Shown here piece by piece: positions 34,273 to 43,764 of a DNA stretch of 64,000 nt. Position 1 is the first letter of the stretch, and the number at the start of each line of letters is the position of its first letter. Both the position numbers and the translations under genes were made by a program. The notes below the pieces were generated by a model. It worked only from the letters and a program-made list of their open reading frames with translations. It did not search any database and had not been told where the DNA came from. This DNA comes from Ruminiclostridium papyrosolvens C7 (GTDB lineage: Bacteria > Bacillota > Clostridia > Acetivibrionales > DSM-1351), in NCBI RefSeq assembly GCF_000421965.1, contig NZ_ATAY01000063.1, positions 264,068-328,067 on the forward strand, given 5' to 3'.

Positions 34273-35376
34273 TTACTTTAAAATCTGTTCCTTATGGAAG
34301 CCTAGTACCACTTTCCCACAATCTTTTGTATTTATATATTCGTGAGCAACGTTCCTATCTTTTATGGCATCATAAACCTCTTTAATCCTTTGTGTCTCAC
34401 CTTTTTTTGCTACCATTATTACATCATCGGTTTCTACGATAATTATATCCTCGAGGCCAAGAGCTACCACAAGCCTGTCATTAGAAATGAGCATAGAATT
34501 CTTGCAGTCAATAATTTTACAATCACCTATTTGTATGTTACCTTCTTCATTTTTTTCAAGATATTCATAAATTGAATCCCATGAGCCTATATCATTCCAA
34601 TAAATATCAAGTAAAACAGTAATAGTCCTTGTAGATTTTTCGGTAATAGCATAGTCAATTGATATACTTTCTAAGTTTTCGAACTTTTCATTAAATTGTG
34701 AATATGATTTTGTTGTAATAAAGTTATATAATTCTGGACAATGTTCTCTTAGTTCACTAACAAATGTATCCAGAGTAAATATGTACATACCCGAATTCCA
34801 GTAGTAGCAACCTTCCTCCAGATATAATTCCGCAGTCCTTATATCCGGTTTTTCCACAAATTTCTCACAATAAAACCCTTTTTTATATTTTCCCCCTATT
34901 TTTATATAACCATAGCCGGTTTCAGGCCTGGTGGGAGATACACCTATTGTAACAAGTTTTCCATCCCCGGCGTACTCCAAACAGAGTTTTACCTTTTCAG
35001 CAAATATGTCCTCAGGCTCTATTATATGATCAGAAGGGGCAACAACTATCTCTTCATACTTATTTACAGAAAGAAACTCAATACAGTATTTTAAGGCTAA
35101 TGTAACTGCCGGAGCAGTGTTTTTGGCACATGGCTCTGCTATTATATGTACGTTTAACGCCTCTATTTTTCTCAGTTCTTCTCTAACATCATTTAAATAC
35201 TTATTTCCTGCTAAAATTAAAATATCACTAGGCTTTACTAATTGCAGATATCTCTTAACGGTTTGAGCCAATAAAGATAAGCCTGAATTTACACTCATAA
35301 ACTGTTTTGGTTTGTTAGCCCGCGAAACAGGAAACAGCCTTGTCCCCCCTCCCCCTGCTAAAATAATGATTTTCAT
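34273..35376 (-). CDS. manC: Mannose-1-phosphate guanylyltransferase (ManC-type, single domain)
   Basis: This enzyme makes GDP-mannose from mannose-1-phosphate and GTP. The 367 residues open with IILAGGGGTRLFPVSRANKPKQF, the nucleotidyltransferase signature and lysine. Further motifs are APSDHII near 113, EKPD near 173 and NSGMYIF near 195. It lacks the C-terminal phosphomannose isomerase cupin of long ManC proteins. It lies just upstream of the loaP promoter in the same orientation and has its own ribosome site. It may supply the sugar donor for the operon glycosyltransferases, or serve general glycan synthesis. Confidence 0.88.
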   Translation of the reverse strand: MKIIILAGGGGTRLFPVSRANKPKQFMSVNSGLSLLAQTVKRYLQLVKPSDILILAGNKYLNDVREELRKIEALNVHIIAEPCAKNTAPAVTLALKYCIEFLSVNKYEEIVVAPSDHIIEPEDIFAEKVKLCLEYAGDGKLVTIGVSPTRPETGYGYIKIGGKYKKGFYCEKFVEKPDIRTAELYLEEGCYYWNSGMYIFTLDTFVSELREHCPELYNFITTKSYSQFNEKFENLESISIDYAITEKSTRTITVLLDIYWNDIGSWDSIYEYLEKNEEGNIQIGDCKIIDCKNSMLISNDRLVVALGLEDIIIVETDDVIMVAKKGETQRIKEVYDAIKDRNVAHEYINTKDCGKVVLGFHKEQILK

Positions 35377-35434
35377 ATTACTTTATATACCTCCGCCTAT
35401 TTAACACTATGAATGATTTTATTCCATATACTTT

Positions 35435-36081
35435 TTATTGCCGACTAAGATTCAAACAAATTTCATATAATATATCCTTTTCCTTATCCAAGATATATGT
35501 AAATTTCTGTATATAATAGATTTTATCATTTTCAGATAGTTTAATATTTATATATAATGAATTAATCGTTTTTTTCAATTCAGATATTAAGTCCATTATT
35601 TCATTGGATAGAGTAAATATTCTTATATTCTGTTCCGTTAATCTGAATATATATTTGAGTCTATCGTGTATAAAAGTAATATGATCCAAAACAGTATTGG
35701 TAGATGCTAGAAAGTTATCATCCACTAAATCATCTGATATATACCCCGATGCCAAAAAGCTTTTTGTATCATCGTCAAATCCATAAATAAGGTAATTACG
35801 TTCAAAATTAAAATTCTTATAGCCTAGCTTTGATGGTATAAAAAACTCATTCCATATACCACTAACATAAATGTTATTATTAATACATTTTTTTATAAAA
35901 TTTACTAAGTTTTGATCATCACAAAACTCACTTGGAAACATAGCATAAAATTATTATACAGATAATCTTTGTTAGGCAAATTAGCCTCCATTATACCCGA
36001 TGGAAAGGCATAATGCTGATAGCATCGTATATATGGTTTATTAAAACTAAGTATCTTTTTAATTTTACATCTTCCTTTCAA
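35435..36081 (-). pseudogene. Decayed papain-like (BtrH/C39-type) paralogue
   Basis: The open frame 35435-35941 (168 residues) matches the middle and C-terminal part of the neighbour at 36251 (NEFFIPSKLGYKN versus DEFFIPERTAYKN, then YLIYGFD versus IMIYGFD). The missing N-terminus is present just upstream in another frame, from 36081 to about 35945: NKPYIRCYQHYAFP matches NQPPIVCYLHHAYP of the neighbour. That frame ends in a stop, and some 25-35 residues between the two pieces are gone. A deletion with frame change therefore broke the gene. The remaining frame could still make a fragment, but the conserved CYxHxAxP motif is separated from it. Confidence 0.65.
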
Positions 36082-36188
36082 CTGAAATAAACCTACTCAA
36101 AATACATAATATTTCAGTTAATAGAAATATAATACAATATACATTATCAATTTTCAATATATTTGTATTTATGTAATTACTTAATAAA

Positions 36189-36225
36189 AATCCTCCATTG
36201 GGACATTAGCCCCAGTCGGAGGATT
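36189..36225 (-). terminator. Terminator after the papain-like gene
   Basis: AATCCTCC (36189-36196) and GGAGGATT (36218-36225) form an 8-bp stem with further internal GGG/CCC pairs. On the minus strand the hairpin runs into a T-rich stretch (TTTTTATTAAG). Confidence 0.7.
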
Positions 36226-36250
36226 AGTTATTGTTTAGTGATAAAAGCTT

Positions 36251-37309
36251 TCACTTTTGGGATGTAACAGCAACGTTATCTGAAATTGCCTCAAGTAAAT
36301 CTTGAGCTGTCTTTTTTTCTTTTTCAAACATATTTTGCAAGTTCTCTATACTTCTGTTGATTAAACTTTTATCGTTAACTTTATTATATTTAATTATTAC
36401 ATTTCTCATTTTTAAAGCATTAATTTTTAACTCTGTGTATGTAGATGCAAAGTCATATTCTCTTTTAAGATATTTTTTGGCAACAAGGAAATGTATGCGA
36501 TCCACCATTGTTTTCTTATGCTCATAAAGTAAATGCGGCTGCCTTATATCACATACTTTTTTATCAATTTCAATAGCCCAACGATAACAATTCATTAACT
36601 CATTGTACACTTCAATACCATAAGTAAAATTTTCCTTGGGATTTCCTATTGCCCGTAATCGATGGGATGAATCTTGTGAAAACACATAATCATACAGAAG
36701 ATTTTTTACATTTTCAATGTCGAAGGTAAATGATGGATTATATGAGCCATTATCCTTAGGTTTAAATAATATCAAATCGTTTTGCTTATTAATAGAATTT
36801 AAATAAGCATTCTTGAAATCAGAGAAATCTACAGATGACGTAGCATAATCGCTCCTATCATTATATCCTGTTACGTTAAAAATTTTTTTATTTAAGTCAA
36901 AACCATATATCATTATATCATGTCGGAAATGATTATTTTTATATGCTGTTCTTTCGGGTATAAAAAATTCATCTATATATGTTGTTACATAATATCCATT
37001 TTCAATACTATTTTTGATAAATTCAATAATATCTATATTACTTTTAAATATAAATTCCAAATCTAAAATCTTATAATCTAATATAGGAATAAAAACACTA
37101 TTCCCACATATAACATAAGTAAAAAAGTTCACTTCTTTAGTTTGACAGCGATATTCCAATTGTATGTAATTACTGAAAAACCATGAATTAAAGTCTTCGT
37201 GATGCATTGCTGAAGTAAGCGGATAGGCATGATGCAGGTAACAAACTATCGGTGGTTGATTAATTTTTAATTGCATTTTTACTTTTTTATATGATACATT
37301 TGATATCAT
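36251..37309 (-). CDS. Papain-like fold protein (BtrH N-terminal/C39 peptidase-like), function unknown
   Basis: The protein has 352 residues from the ATG at 37309, which has AAAGGA upstream. It belongs to a clostridial and Paenibacillus family often found beside natural-product genes, which I recognise from memory. Conserved blocks are IVCYLHHAYPL, SWFFSNYIQLEY, NGYYVTTYIDEFFIP and FRHDIMIYGFD; the Cys and His suggest a papain-type catalytic pair. In butirosin synthesis the related BtrH moves an acyl group from carrier protein to an amine, so an acyltransferase role with the ACP of this locus is possible. The C-terminal 160 residues are helical. It has its own terminator and a broken paralogue next door. 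Confidence 0.5.
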   Translation of the reverse strand: MISNVSYKKVKMQLKINQPPIVCYLHHAYPLTSAMHHEDFNSWFFSNYIQLEYRCQTKEVNFFTYVICGNSVFIPILDYKILDLEFIFKSNIDIIEFIKNSIENGYYVTTYIDEFFIPERTAYKNNHFRHDIMIYGFDLNKKIFNVTGYNDRSDYATSSVDFSDFKNAYLNSINKQNDLILFKPKDNGSYNPSFTFDIENVKNLLYDYVFSQDSSHRLRAIGNPKENFTYGIEVYNELMNCYRWAIEIDKKVCDIRQPHLLYEHKKTMVDRIHFLVAKKYLKREYDFASTYTELKINALKMRNVIIKYNKVNDKSLINRSIENLQNMFEKEKKTAQDLLEAISDNVAVTSQK

Positions 37310-37459
37310 AAATTCCTTTCTATAAAATTTCCGCAACAAATAACATTCTTTGCCTTTTTTTTAATATTAAATGTATTATATATCAAACATTTTACCCTGT
37401 AAATTCCTTTGTTGGTACTTTTTATGAGTATAAATTTATATATATATAAATTAACAAAA

Positions 37460-37503
37460 ACTAATCCTCCAATTTGAGCTTTTAACTCGGTTGGAGGATT
37501 AGT
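37460..37503 (-). terminator. Terminator of the GH43 gene
   Basis: ACTAATCCTCCAA (37460-37472) and TTGGAGGATTAGT (37491-37503) form a perfect 13-bp inverted repeat with an inner GAG/CTC. On the minus strand the hairpin is followed by TTTTTGTTAATTT. It resembles the terminator at 36189-36225, including the 20 bases that precede the stem. Confidence 0.82.
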
Positions 37504-37565
37504 CTATGTTTAGTTGCTTTTTATTTAGTTTGTCTTGACCGGACAAAAGAGCTGTCGTCACATTT

Positions 37566-38987
37566 TTATTCTAGTGTAAAAGAAGCCAAACTTGCACTGC
37601 CCGACCCTGCATATGAGAAATATAACGCCTGTATACCGTCCGGTATAACGATATCTGCGGAATACTCCTTCCATATGTTTGAAAATACTACAGGTATCTT
37701 TCCAAGAACAGTTCCGTTCCATGATGTTTTTAGCTCAAATTCGCCTTGACAGTATCCGCGAACCTTGATCTTGACTTTCTTGATACCCTTGCAGTCAAAA
37801 TATTTGAATCCGGCTGTAGCGGATTCCTTCATATTAGCAATATAGCCTATTTCCTCATCCCCATCTCTTCCGTCCTGGGTGATCTTTGGAAACTGATGAT
37901 CCATCCATGCCCCGGTCCAATCCGTATAAACGGATTCCTCCTTGCAGAACAGATTGCAAGCCAGATATGCCGGGTATTCCCCGCATCCGGCAAGGGGCCC
38001 TCCATTTGGGCCGCAAGAAGTCATCTCCACCTGAGGAATGGAGCCATCTTCTAAGAATATAATAGGCTCAATACAGCCCTGACGGCTGAAATTAGTTCCA
38101 TTGGTATGTCTATGATAAAAAATATACCATTTGTCATTGATTTCACAGATACTTCCATGATTGTTGGCACCATAAAACATAGGTTTTTCTGCCGGCTTGT
38201 AAGTATCAATATGAAGATCGCAGTTGCTCACAATCACTCCGCCGTAAACAAAGCCCTTCGTCGGGTATTTGCTGGTAGCGTAACACAATTCATGAAAAAC
38301 AATCGAGGAATAAATGAAATAATAGGTATCTCCCCTCTTGCGAATGGAAGGGGCTTCAAAGAACTCATGTCCTTCATACCCGCTGCCTTCACTGTAAGGC
38401 TCACTTGGCGCTATAAATACCGGGCTTTCTAGAATCGTAAGCATATCCGCCCCAAGCACTGTTGCCATAGGGCCCTTCCTTGATTTGTCACCTTTTGCAC
38501 AAAAGCCAGTATACAGATAGGTTTTATCTCCTTCTGTCAATACACCCGGGTCGAATTGTGGTTCATCCCCATCTTTTTCACCAAGGCGTGTTCCATCGGA
38601 ATAATGTACATATCCATAAAATTCATATTTGCCCGCCGGAGTATCACATACTGCTACCGAAACAACAGGAACCTTGTCAAGTACATAGTACAGATAATAG
38701 CGTCCATCGGGACCTACAGTAACGTCAGGTGCATAGAGACACATACTGCCGTCGGGATTCAGCGGATCATCAGTCTTTTTATAAATCACACCTTCGTACT
38801 GCCAATCAGACAAATCCTCCACAGGTGCCGACCAGCATACATAGTCATTCAAACAGTATACATAACCGTTAAAACGATCATGAGAGCCGTAAACATATAC
38901 TCTGCCATTATAAACATGTGGTTCGGCATCAGGAATATATTCCCATGAAGGAAGATATGGATTGAAACCTTGCTTTTTTACCATCAT
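37566..38987 (-). CDS. Glycoside hydrolase family 43 with C-terminal CBM6-like domain
   Basis: The protein has 473 residues and no signal peptide, so it acts in the cytoplasm on imported oligosaccharides, probably arabinoxylan fragments. The five-bladed propeller occupies residues 1-330. The catalytic residues by family pattern are Asp20 (IPDAEPHVYNGR, general base), Asp146 (FDPGVL, pKa modulator) and Glu211 (FFEAPSIRKRGDTYYFIYS, general acid). The last 120 residues are a CBM6-like beta-sandwich. The gene is divergent from an AraC activator, its likely regulator, and ends at a strong terminator. The exact substrate (xyloside or arabinoside) is not decidable. Confidence 0.9.
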   Translation of the reverse strand: MMVKKQGFNPYLPSWEYIPDAEPHVYNGRVYVYGSHDRFNGYVYCLNDYVCWSAPVEDLSDWQYEGVIYKKTDDPLNPDGSMCLYAPDVTVGPDGRYYLYYVLDKVPVVSVAVCDTPAGKYEFYGYVHYSDGTRLGEKDGDEPQFDPGVLTEGDKTYLYTGFCAKGDKSRKGPMATVLGADMLTILESPVFIAPSEPYSEGSGYEGHEFFEAPSIRKRGDTYYFIYSSIVFHELCYATSKYPTKGFVYGGVIVSNCDLHIDTYKPAEKPMFYGANNHGSICEINDKWYIFYHRHTNGTNFSRQGCIEPIIFLEDGSIPQVEMTSCGPNGGPLAGCGEYPAYLACNLFCKEESVYTDWTGAWMDHQFPKITQDGRDGDEEIGYIANMKESATAGFKYFDCKGIKKVKIKVRGYCQGEFELKTSWNGTVLGKIPVVFSNIWKEYSADIVIPDGIQALYFSYAGSGSASLASFTLE

Positions 38988-39232
38988 TATCTACACTTCC
39001 TTTGCTATGATTTTTAACACTCATAAACTTTGCCTTTCGTATAACATCATATAGCCAGTGCTACTATGGTTGATAATTTCAAATAGTTGTAAAAAATACT
39101 CAGAAGCTAGTATTAATAGACCGCGTGCTTTAGCTACACAGCTATATCAACAAAATTGTAAAATATTGAACCGGTTAAAGCAATGATATATACTAAGATA
39201 AAATTGATTTATTCTAAGATCGGAGAAAGATA

Positions 39233-40000
39233 ATGGCTCATATATACTACGTGGAGTACGATGCCACTCACTCTGAAAGTTTTGCTTTTGATATGCCTGG
39301 AGGGCATGATTGTTGGCTGCTGGTGCTTACACAGACTCCAGCACAATTCTGGGTAAATGGAGAAATGACAGAATACCCTGCAAACAGTGCTGTTTTATAC
39401 CCTCCACATCATAAAATACTTTACCGGGCCTGCTCGGACAAATATGTTAACGATTGGGTTCGCTTTGATTCCGCAGAACCATACCTTATTGATACTGCAA
39501 TCCCTCTGGGTATTCCATTCCCTTTGTCTGATCCGGGATATTGCCACAAGCTGTTTCAGTTACTTGTGGCAGAGAATACGTTGAGCAACAGCTATAGAGA
39601 ACTTACTATTGACTATTTGCTTAAAGTATTGTTTATCAAACTCCACGAAGCCTCCAAGTATACTAAAAACTCCAGTCAATTTCAATCAATATTGGAATTG
39701 CGCAGAATTATTCATAACAATCCGGGGTATCCTTGGACTGTTCCCGCCATGGCAGATAGCCTGCATTTAAGTGCAGGTTATCTGCAAGCACTGTACAAAG
39801 AAACGTTTGGGGTCTCCTGCATGAAAGACGTAATAAATTGCCGTATTCGTTTTGCAAAAGACCAGCTTATTCATAGCCCACACACGATTGCAGAGATATC
39901 TGTGCTTTGCGGATATAACAATGTAGAACATTTTGTCAGGCAGTTTCATCAAATCACCGGCTGTACACCCAGTGCCTTCCGCAACTCAATAAAAACCTGA
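39233..40000 (+). CDS. AraC-family transcriptional regulator
   Basis: This 255-residue regulator has an N-terminal cupin sugar-sensing domain (about 15-140; FDMPGGHDCWLLVLTQ, NSAVLYPPHH) and a C-terminal double helix-turn-helix domain (about 155-252; ISVLCGYNNVEHFVRQFH ahead of GCTPSAFRNS). It is divergently transcribed from the GH43 gene across 245 bp, the usual arrangement for an activator of a sugar hydrolase. GGAGA precedes the ATG. The 245-bp gap holds no other gene that I can see. Confidence 0.88.
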   Translation: MAHIYYVEYDATHSESFAFDMPGGHDCWLLVLTQTPAQFWVNGEMTEYPANSAVLYPPHHKILYRACSDKYVNDWVRFDSAEPYLIDTAIPLGIPFPLSDPGYCHKLFQLLVAENTLSNSYRELTIDYLLKVLFIKLHEASKYTKNSSQFQSILELRRIIHNNPGYPWTVPAMADSLHLSAGYLQALYKETFGVSCMKDVINCRIRFAKDQLIHSPHTIAEISVLCGYNNVEHFVRQFHQITGCTPSAFRNSIKT

Positions 40001-40016
40001 CGCTATGTTTCTTCAA

Positions 40017-41297
40017 CTATTTTATACTTTCATAGAACGTAATTGTAACACCGCCTGCTCCGCCACCAGGATCTGAGCTCAAATATAACTTTTGGTTCAG
40101 GTATGAGTATTTACTGTCTGCCCGAACTTCGAATGTAGGTACTAGAGATCCAAATTGACCTCCATTTCGAACAATAATGATTTCTCCGTCATCAGTTTGC
40201 CAAAGATATCTTGCGTCAATTGTCATAGGATTCGATAGGTTCTGATAATCTGCACCTGCCGGTAGAATCTTAGCAGTTAAATTTCCGGTAACCGTTCCGC
40301 CCGTTATGGGAATAATGTTTCTGTTCCCTCTCTTGCTTGCTCCTACCGATTGACTCCCTCCAAGACTGACTGCCTCTGTTATAAATTTACTGCCGTTTCT
40401 CTCAGAAGATGCCTTTCTAAAGTCCCATGGTTGGTTCGGTACATCGCTGGGTTCAGTTACTATTAATGAATTTGTGGAATCCTGTGTAAAATTTATGCCG
40501 GATACATCATAAACACTTATCTTCATTGTTCCGGCAACTGAGTCTATAATACGTCTGCCTACATATTTACCGGAGTTAAGCCAATTATATGAGCTTGAGT
40601 TTGGAGCCTCAAAATCCCACACCATCCTCACGTCATTCTCATTTACGGCGGTACCGGCACTTCTTAGATAAATATAATTCCCGTCATTGACCTTTATCAT
40701 CAATAATTGTTCTATTTCCATTGCACCATTTGAAAGAGTCAACTGAAAGTCAATTCCGCCCGACAATACAGAACCTTGTATTTTCGAACCGGTTATACTG
40801 CCGCTTTGAACTACAAAAACTTTTCTCTGCCCATATTGGGTTTTTCCCAGATCATAACTGTTCTGCAGTTTCATGGTAGTTTCAAAAACAAGCACCCCTT
40901 TTTCAGGCTTGGGGATTCCAGCAGCCATTCCACAAGTCCATGATTCATGGGGAATAAGTATCTTATCGCTGCCATCAGCAGGTAGTGTAGTAATTAAGCC
41001 CAAAAGATATTTTTTAAGTACAGCGTAGTCAAGTGCATCAAGGGTACCGTCACCAGTAACATCAGCAGCTGTAATATTTGGCAAAGTACTTGCTTTAGCT
41101 AAGAGATAAGCTTTCATTAATGCCAGATCTACCGAATCAACTGCATCATCCATATTAACATCGCCATATTTAAAATTATTAGCAGTCGCTGTTGCAGCGG
41201 GTTCTACCATTTGCGCCGCAGCCACTGTTCCCGTTGTCATTGCCCCAACAACTATATTGCTAACCACAATAGTTAACAATAATACCTTTTTAAACAT
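40017..41297 (-). CDS. Secreted cellulosomal protein: N-terminal type I dockerin plus two DUF3237-like domains
   Basis: The 426-residue protein has a signal peptide (about 1-28, ending in TVAAA). An N-terminal dockerin follows at 43-108, with two calcium-binding 22-residue repeats (GDVNMDDAVDSVDLALMKAY and DVTGDGTLDALDYAVLKKY). The dockerin plugs it into the cellulosome scaffoldin. Two related beta-barrel domains follow (about 115-265 and 290-426); each has RKVFVVQSGSITG or RNIIPITGGTVTG, which fits DUF3237. The catalytic role of DUF3237 is unclear, so this may be a carbohydrate-binding or novel plant-wall component. Dockerins are more often C-terminal. The gene is convergent with the AraC gene, 16 bp away. 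Confidence 0.85.
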   Translation of the reverse strand: MFKKVLLLTIVVSNIVVGAMTTGTVAAAQMVEPAATATANNFKYGDVNMDDAVDSVDLALMKAYLLAKASTLPNITAADVTGDGTLDALDYAVLKKYLLGLITTLPADGSDKILIPHESWTCGMAAGIPKPEKGVLVFETTMKLQNSYDLGKTQYGQRKVFVVQSGSITGSKIQGSVLSGGIDFQLTLSNGAMEIEQLLMIKVNDGNYIYLRSAGTAVNENDVRMVWDFEAPNSSSYNWLNSGKYVGRRIIDSVAGTMKISVYDVSGINFTQDSTNSLIVTEPSDVPNQPWDFRKASSERNGSKFITEAVSLGGSQSVGASKRGNRNIIPITGGTVTGNLTAKILPAGADYQNLSNPMTIDARYLWQTDDGEIIIVRNGGQFGSLVPTFEVRADSKYSYLNQKLYLSSDPGGGAGGVTITFYESIK

Positions 41298-41427
41298 ATT
41301 AATCCCCCTCTACTTACTAATTTGTATTAAAATATTATCCTATTATTGGTAAATAGTAAATACTTTTGGAAATTGAATATATTCAGATAAAAAAGTAGTG
41401 AGAATTTAATTTTTAGAAATTTTTACA

Positions 41428-43461
41428 TTATTCGTTATGCTCATATAAAACGATACTCTCAATATAGTTCGTAAATCTTCTGAGGTTCTTCTCCTGATCC
41501 GCGTTTATCTCGCCGTCTTCATACATGCTGTGTATTTCAGAACGCACTGAATCCATTACTTCAAACCGCAATTCTTCCTTTTGGTTTTCGAGACTTTCAT
41601 TATAACTTTCTCCGGTATATTTTAATCTCTGCAACATTTTTTCATAATCCAGAAGAACGGCATAAACGTACTCCGGCTGTTCCTGTGTTTTGGCGTATTC
41701 CTCTAAGCCCGTAACGGCTACACTTATAGCGTTAATTTGGATGTCCCTTACGAAATGTAAATTATCCAAATCGGCACCTCCGGAAATGTGCTTTTTCACA
41801 CCTAAGCGACGGAAATCACGTATGGCTCGTTTTAAGAAAACTATGGTTCCGAAACGGAAATTATTATCCAGGGTTTCTTCCCGAAGATTCAGAAATTTGG
41901 TTATGGTATCGAAAACCGTTATATCTATTTCATCATTGGTCAAAAGATTGTTGATATACTTTCTTTGCAGGTTTAAGGCCAGTAAGCGTGCCTCATTTGT
42001 TTTCCTGTTATAATATTCTGCCTGCTGTTCATCAGATTGCTGTCCCGAAAGATTTCTCTGAAAACTGACGGTGTATTCGTTTATCAATTCTGAGGCCACC
42101 AACTCATTTTCCGCATTTGTTTCTGATTTGATTTTTTTAATTGCCGTCAGCAGAAGTCTATTCTTGGCCCAGGTCAGATCCTCACACTCCCCCTCAACTC
42201 CTGCAAGTGCATCCTTTTTACAGAGCAAAGGCAAAAATATCGTTGCAAGAATTAATAACAAAAGAACTACTCCTGCGGCAATAAAAAGAAGCAGCGAACG
42301 TGATGGGAATACTTCTGCGTTTCCTAAAAAAGCAGGCACGGTAAGGATTCCAGCCATGGTTACCGCACCGCGGACCCCCACGAGGGTTGTAATCATGGCT
42401 TCTCTTACTTTCGGCTTTTCAACACCGCTTTTTTTCCTGAAATAATAACTATAAGCACTGCTCAAAAAGGACCAGACAAATCGAATTGCGAGAATTACAA
42501 GTCCGATAACTGCAACATAGCCAAAAGCCAGCCAGTTCCCTATATCAGGGTCTGAAATAGTATCAAACATTGCTGCCGGAATATTCATCCCTAATAATAA
42601 GAACACAAATCCGTTTAAGACAAACAAAACGATTGACCATGTGTTTTCTGTGAGCAACTGTTCTTCAGCAATGTATGTTTCTGTCTGTTCCTTGACAATG
42701 GAGTGAATAATTCCGGCAGTTACAACTGCAATAACTCCCGAAGCGTGCAGGATATCCTCAGCAACTATATAAACTCCAAAGGGAGTCAGAATCTGCAGCA
42801 ACGAATGGAACACCTTATCATTTATACCGTTTTTACGCAATCTGAAGCGTACAAAGGTTATAAGCAAACCGAGTAATATGCCGGCGACAGCTCCAATCAG
42901 GAATGTATAGGAAAAGTCCCAAAGCGCCTCTCGTAGAGAAAAATAACCTGTAACAGCGGCTGCTATAGCATATTTAAAGGCTACAAGTCCGGAAGCATCA
43001 TTGATTAGTGATTCACCTCTAACAAGAACCATCACCTTTTCGGGTATTCTTATCCTTTTGGCAATACCATTGACAGCTACAGGGTCTGTGGGCGAAAGAA
43101 CCGCTGCCAAGGCCAAGGCAACAGCTATTGGAATACCGGGTATAAGCAGGTTAATTACATAACCGCCAAGTATTGTGGTTAGTATAACAAGAATGAAAGC
43201 ATTGCCAAAAATCTGAGACCTCATCCCCCATAATTCCGTGCGTGAAAAATGCCGCCCGTCATTATACAATAGTGGTGCAACAAACAATAACAAAAACCAT
43301 TCTGCTCCAATTTCAAAAGTAAAATCTCCAATCACAAACGCTATGATTATCCCAAACAAAATTTGGGTCAAGGCTGTAGGGACGAACGGAATATAATGAC
43401 TGACAATATCAGATATAAGTAGTCCAAGCATTAATAATAAAATAATTGTTAATAAGTCCAA
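41428..43461 (-). CDS. CPA1-family Na+/H+ antiporter with long cytoplasmic tail
   Basis: This membrane antiporter exchanges Na+ for H+. About 12 hydrophobic segments fill residues 1-410, with the family motifs LSPTDPVAV and RGESLINDASGL, where the Asp is the ion-binding residue. The remaining 250 residues form a charged cytoplasmic tail as in the YjcE/NhaP-like group. I prefer the TTG at 43461 as start because GGAGG lies nine bases upstream; the longer frame from 43488 has that site inside its coding region. It is a single gene, and the 219 bp between this start and the terminator at 43681-43726 hold no credible gene. Confidence 0.88.
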   Translation of the reverse strand: MDLLTIILLLMLGLLISDIVSHYIPFVPTALTQILFGIIIAFVIGDFTFEIGAEWFLLLFVAPLLYNDGRHFSRTELWGMRSQIFGNAFILVILTTILGGYVINLLIPGIPIAVALALAAVLSPTDPVAVNGIAKRIRIPEKVMVLVRGESLINDASGLVAFKYAIAAAVTGYFSLREALWDFSYTFLIGAVAGILLGLLITFVRFRLRKNGINDKVFHSLLQILTPFGVYIVAEDILHASGVIAVVTAGIIHSIVKEQTETYIAEEQLLTENTWSIVLFVLNGFVFLLLGMNIPAAMFDTISDPDIGNWLAFGYVAVIGLVILAIRFVWSFLSSAYSYYFRKKSGVEKPKVREAMITTLVGVRGAVTMAGILTVPAFLGNAEVFPSRSLLLFIAAGVVLLLLILATIFLPLLCKKDALAGVEGECEDLTWAKNRLLLTAIKKIKSETNAENELVASELINEYTVSFQRNLSGQQSDEQQAEYYNRKTNEARLLALNLQRKYINNLLTNDEIDITVFDTITKFLNLREETLDNNFRFGTIVFLKRAIRDFRRLGVKKHISGGADLDNLHFVRDIQINAISVAVTGLEEYAKTQEQPEYVYAVLLDYEKMLQRLKYTGESYNESLENQKEELRFEVMDSVRSEIHSMYEDGEINADQEKNLRRFTNYIESIVLYEHNE

Positions 43462-43680
43462 GATTAATGTCCTCCGCGTAAAACCCAATTTATATGACTA
43501 GAAATAATTTTACCTTTATTTTCACACGTGCTGCAACACTTATATCTTTTGGGTTTTATTCCCAAGAAGCAGCGGTGGCAATATGTTTAAATATAATCCT
43601 CATCATCCTCTGTATGTATTATAGCCAAGTCAACCAGCGCTCTAAAATACTTTTTACGATTTCTTATTACAGTGAAATTA

Positions 43681-43726
43681 AAAAACGCTCATTTAAGATA
43701 CATTCAATCTTAAATGAGCGTTTTTT
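43681..43726 (-). terminator. Bidirectional intrinsic terminator after the sugar kinase
   Basis: A 19-base arm (43681-43699) pairs perfectly with 43707-43725, with CGCTCATTTAAGAT as stem core, a seven-base loop and T runs on both strands. On the minus strand it lies just after the PfkB kinase stop and ends the rare-sugar operon. Confidence 0.9.
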
Positions 43727-43764
43727 AGCTAAACAACCCTGTTCAGCCTGAATTTTTTTACTGC

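Noticed and set aside
31294..37565. A ribosomal precursor peptide for the radical SAM enzymes
   Set aside because: I read the gaps around 31294-31343, 31608-31709, 33405-33497, 34062-34272 and 37310-37565 and found no short frame with a good ribosome site and a Cys- or Gly-rich core.
43494..43751. 85-residue plus-strand reading frame between the antiporter and sugar kinase genes
   Set aside because: It has no ribosome site, runs through the perfect bidirectional terminator at 43681-43726, and looks like untranslated leader of the antiporter.
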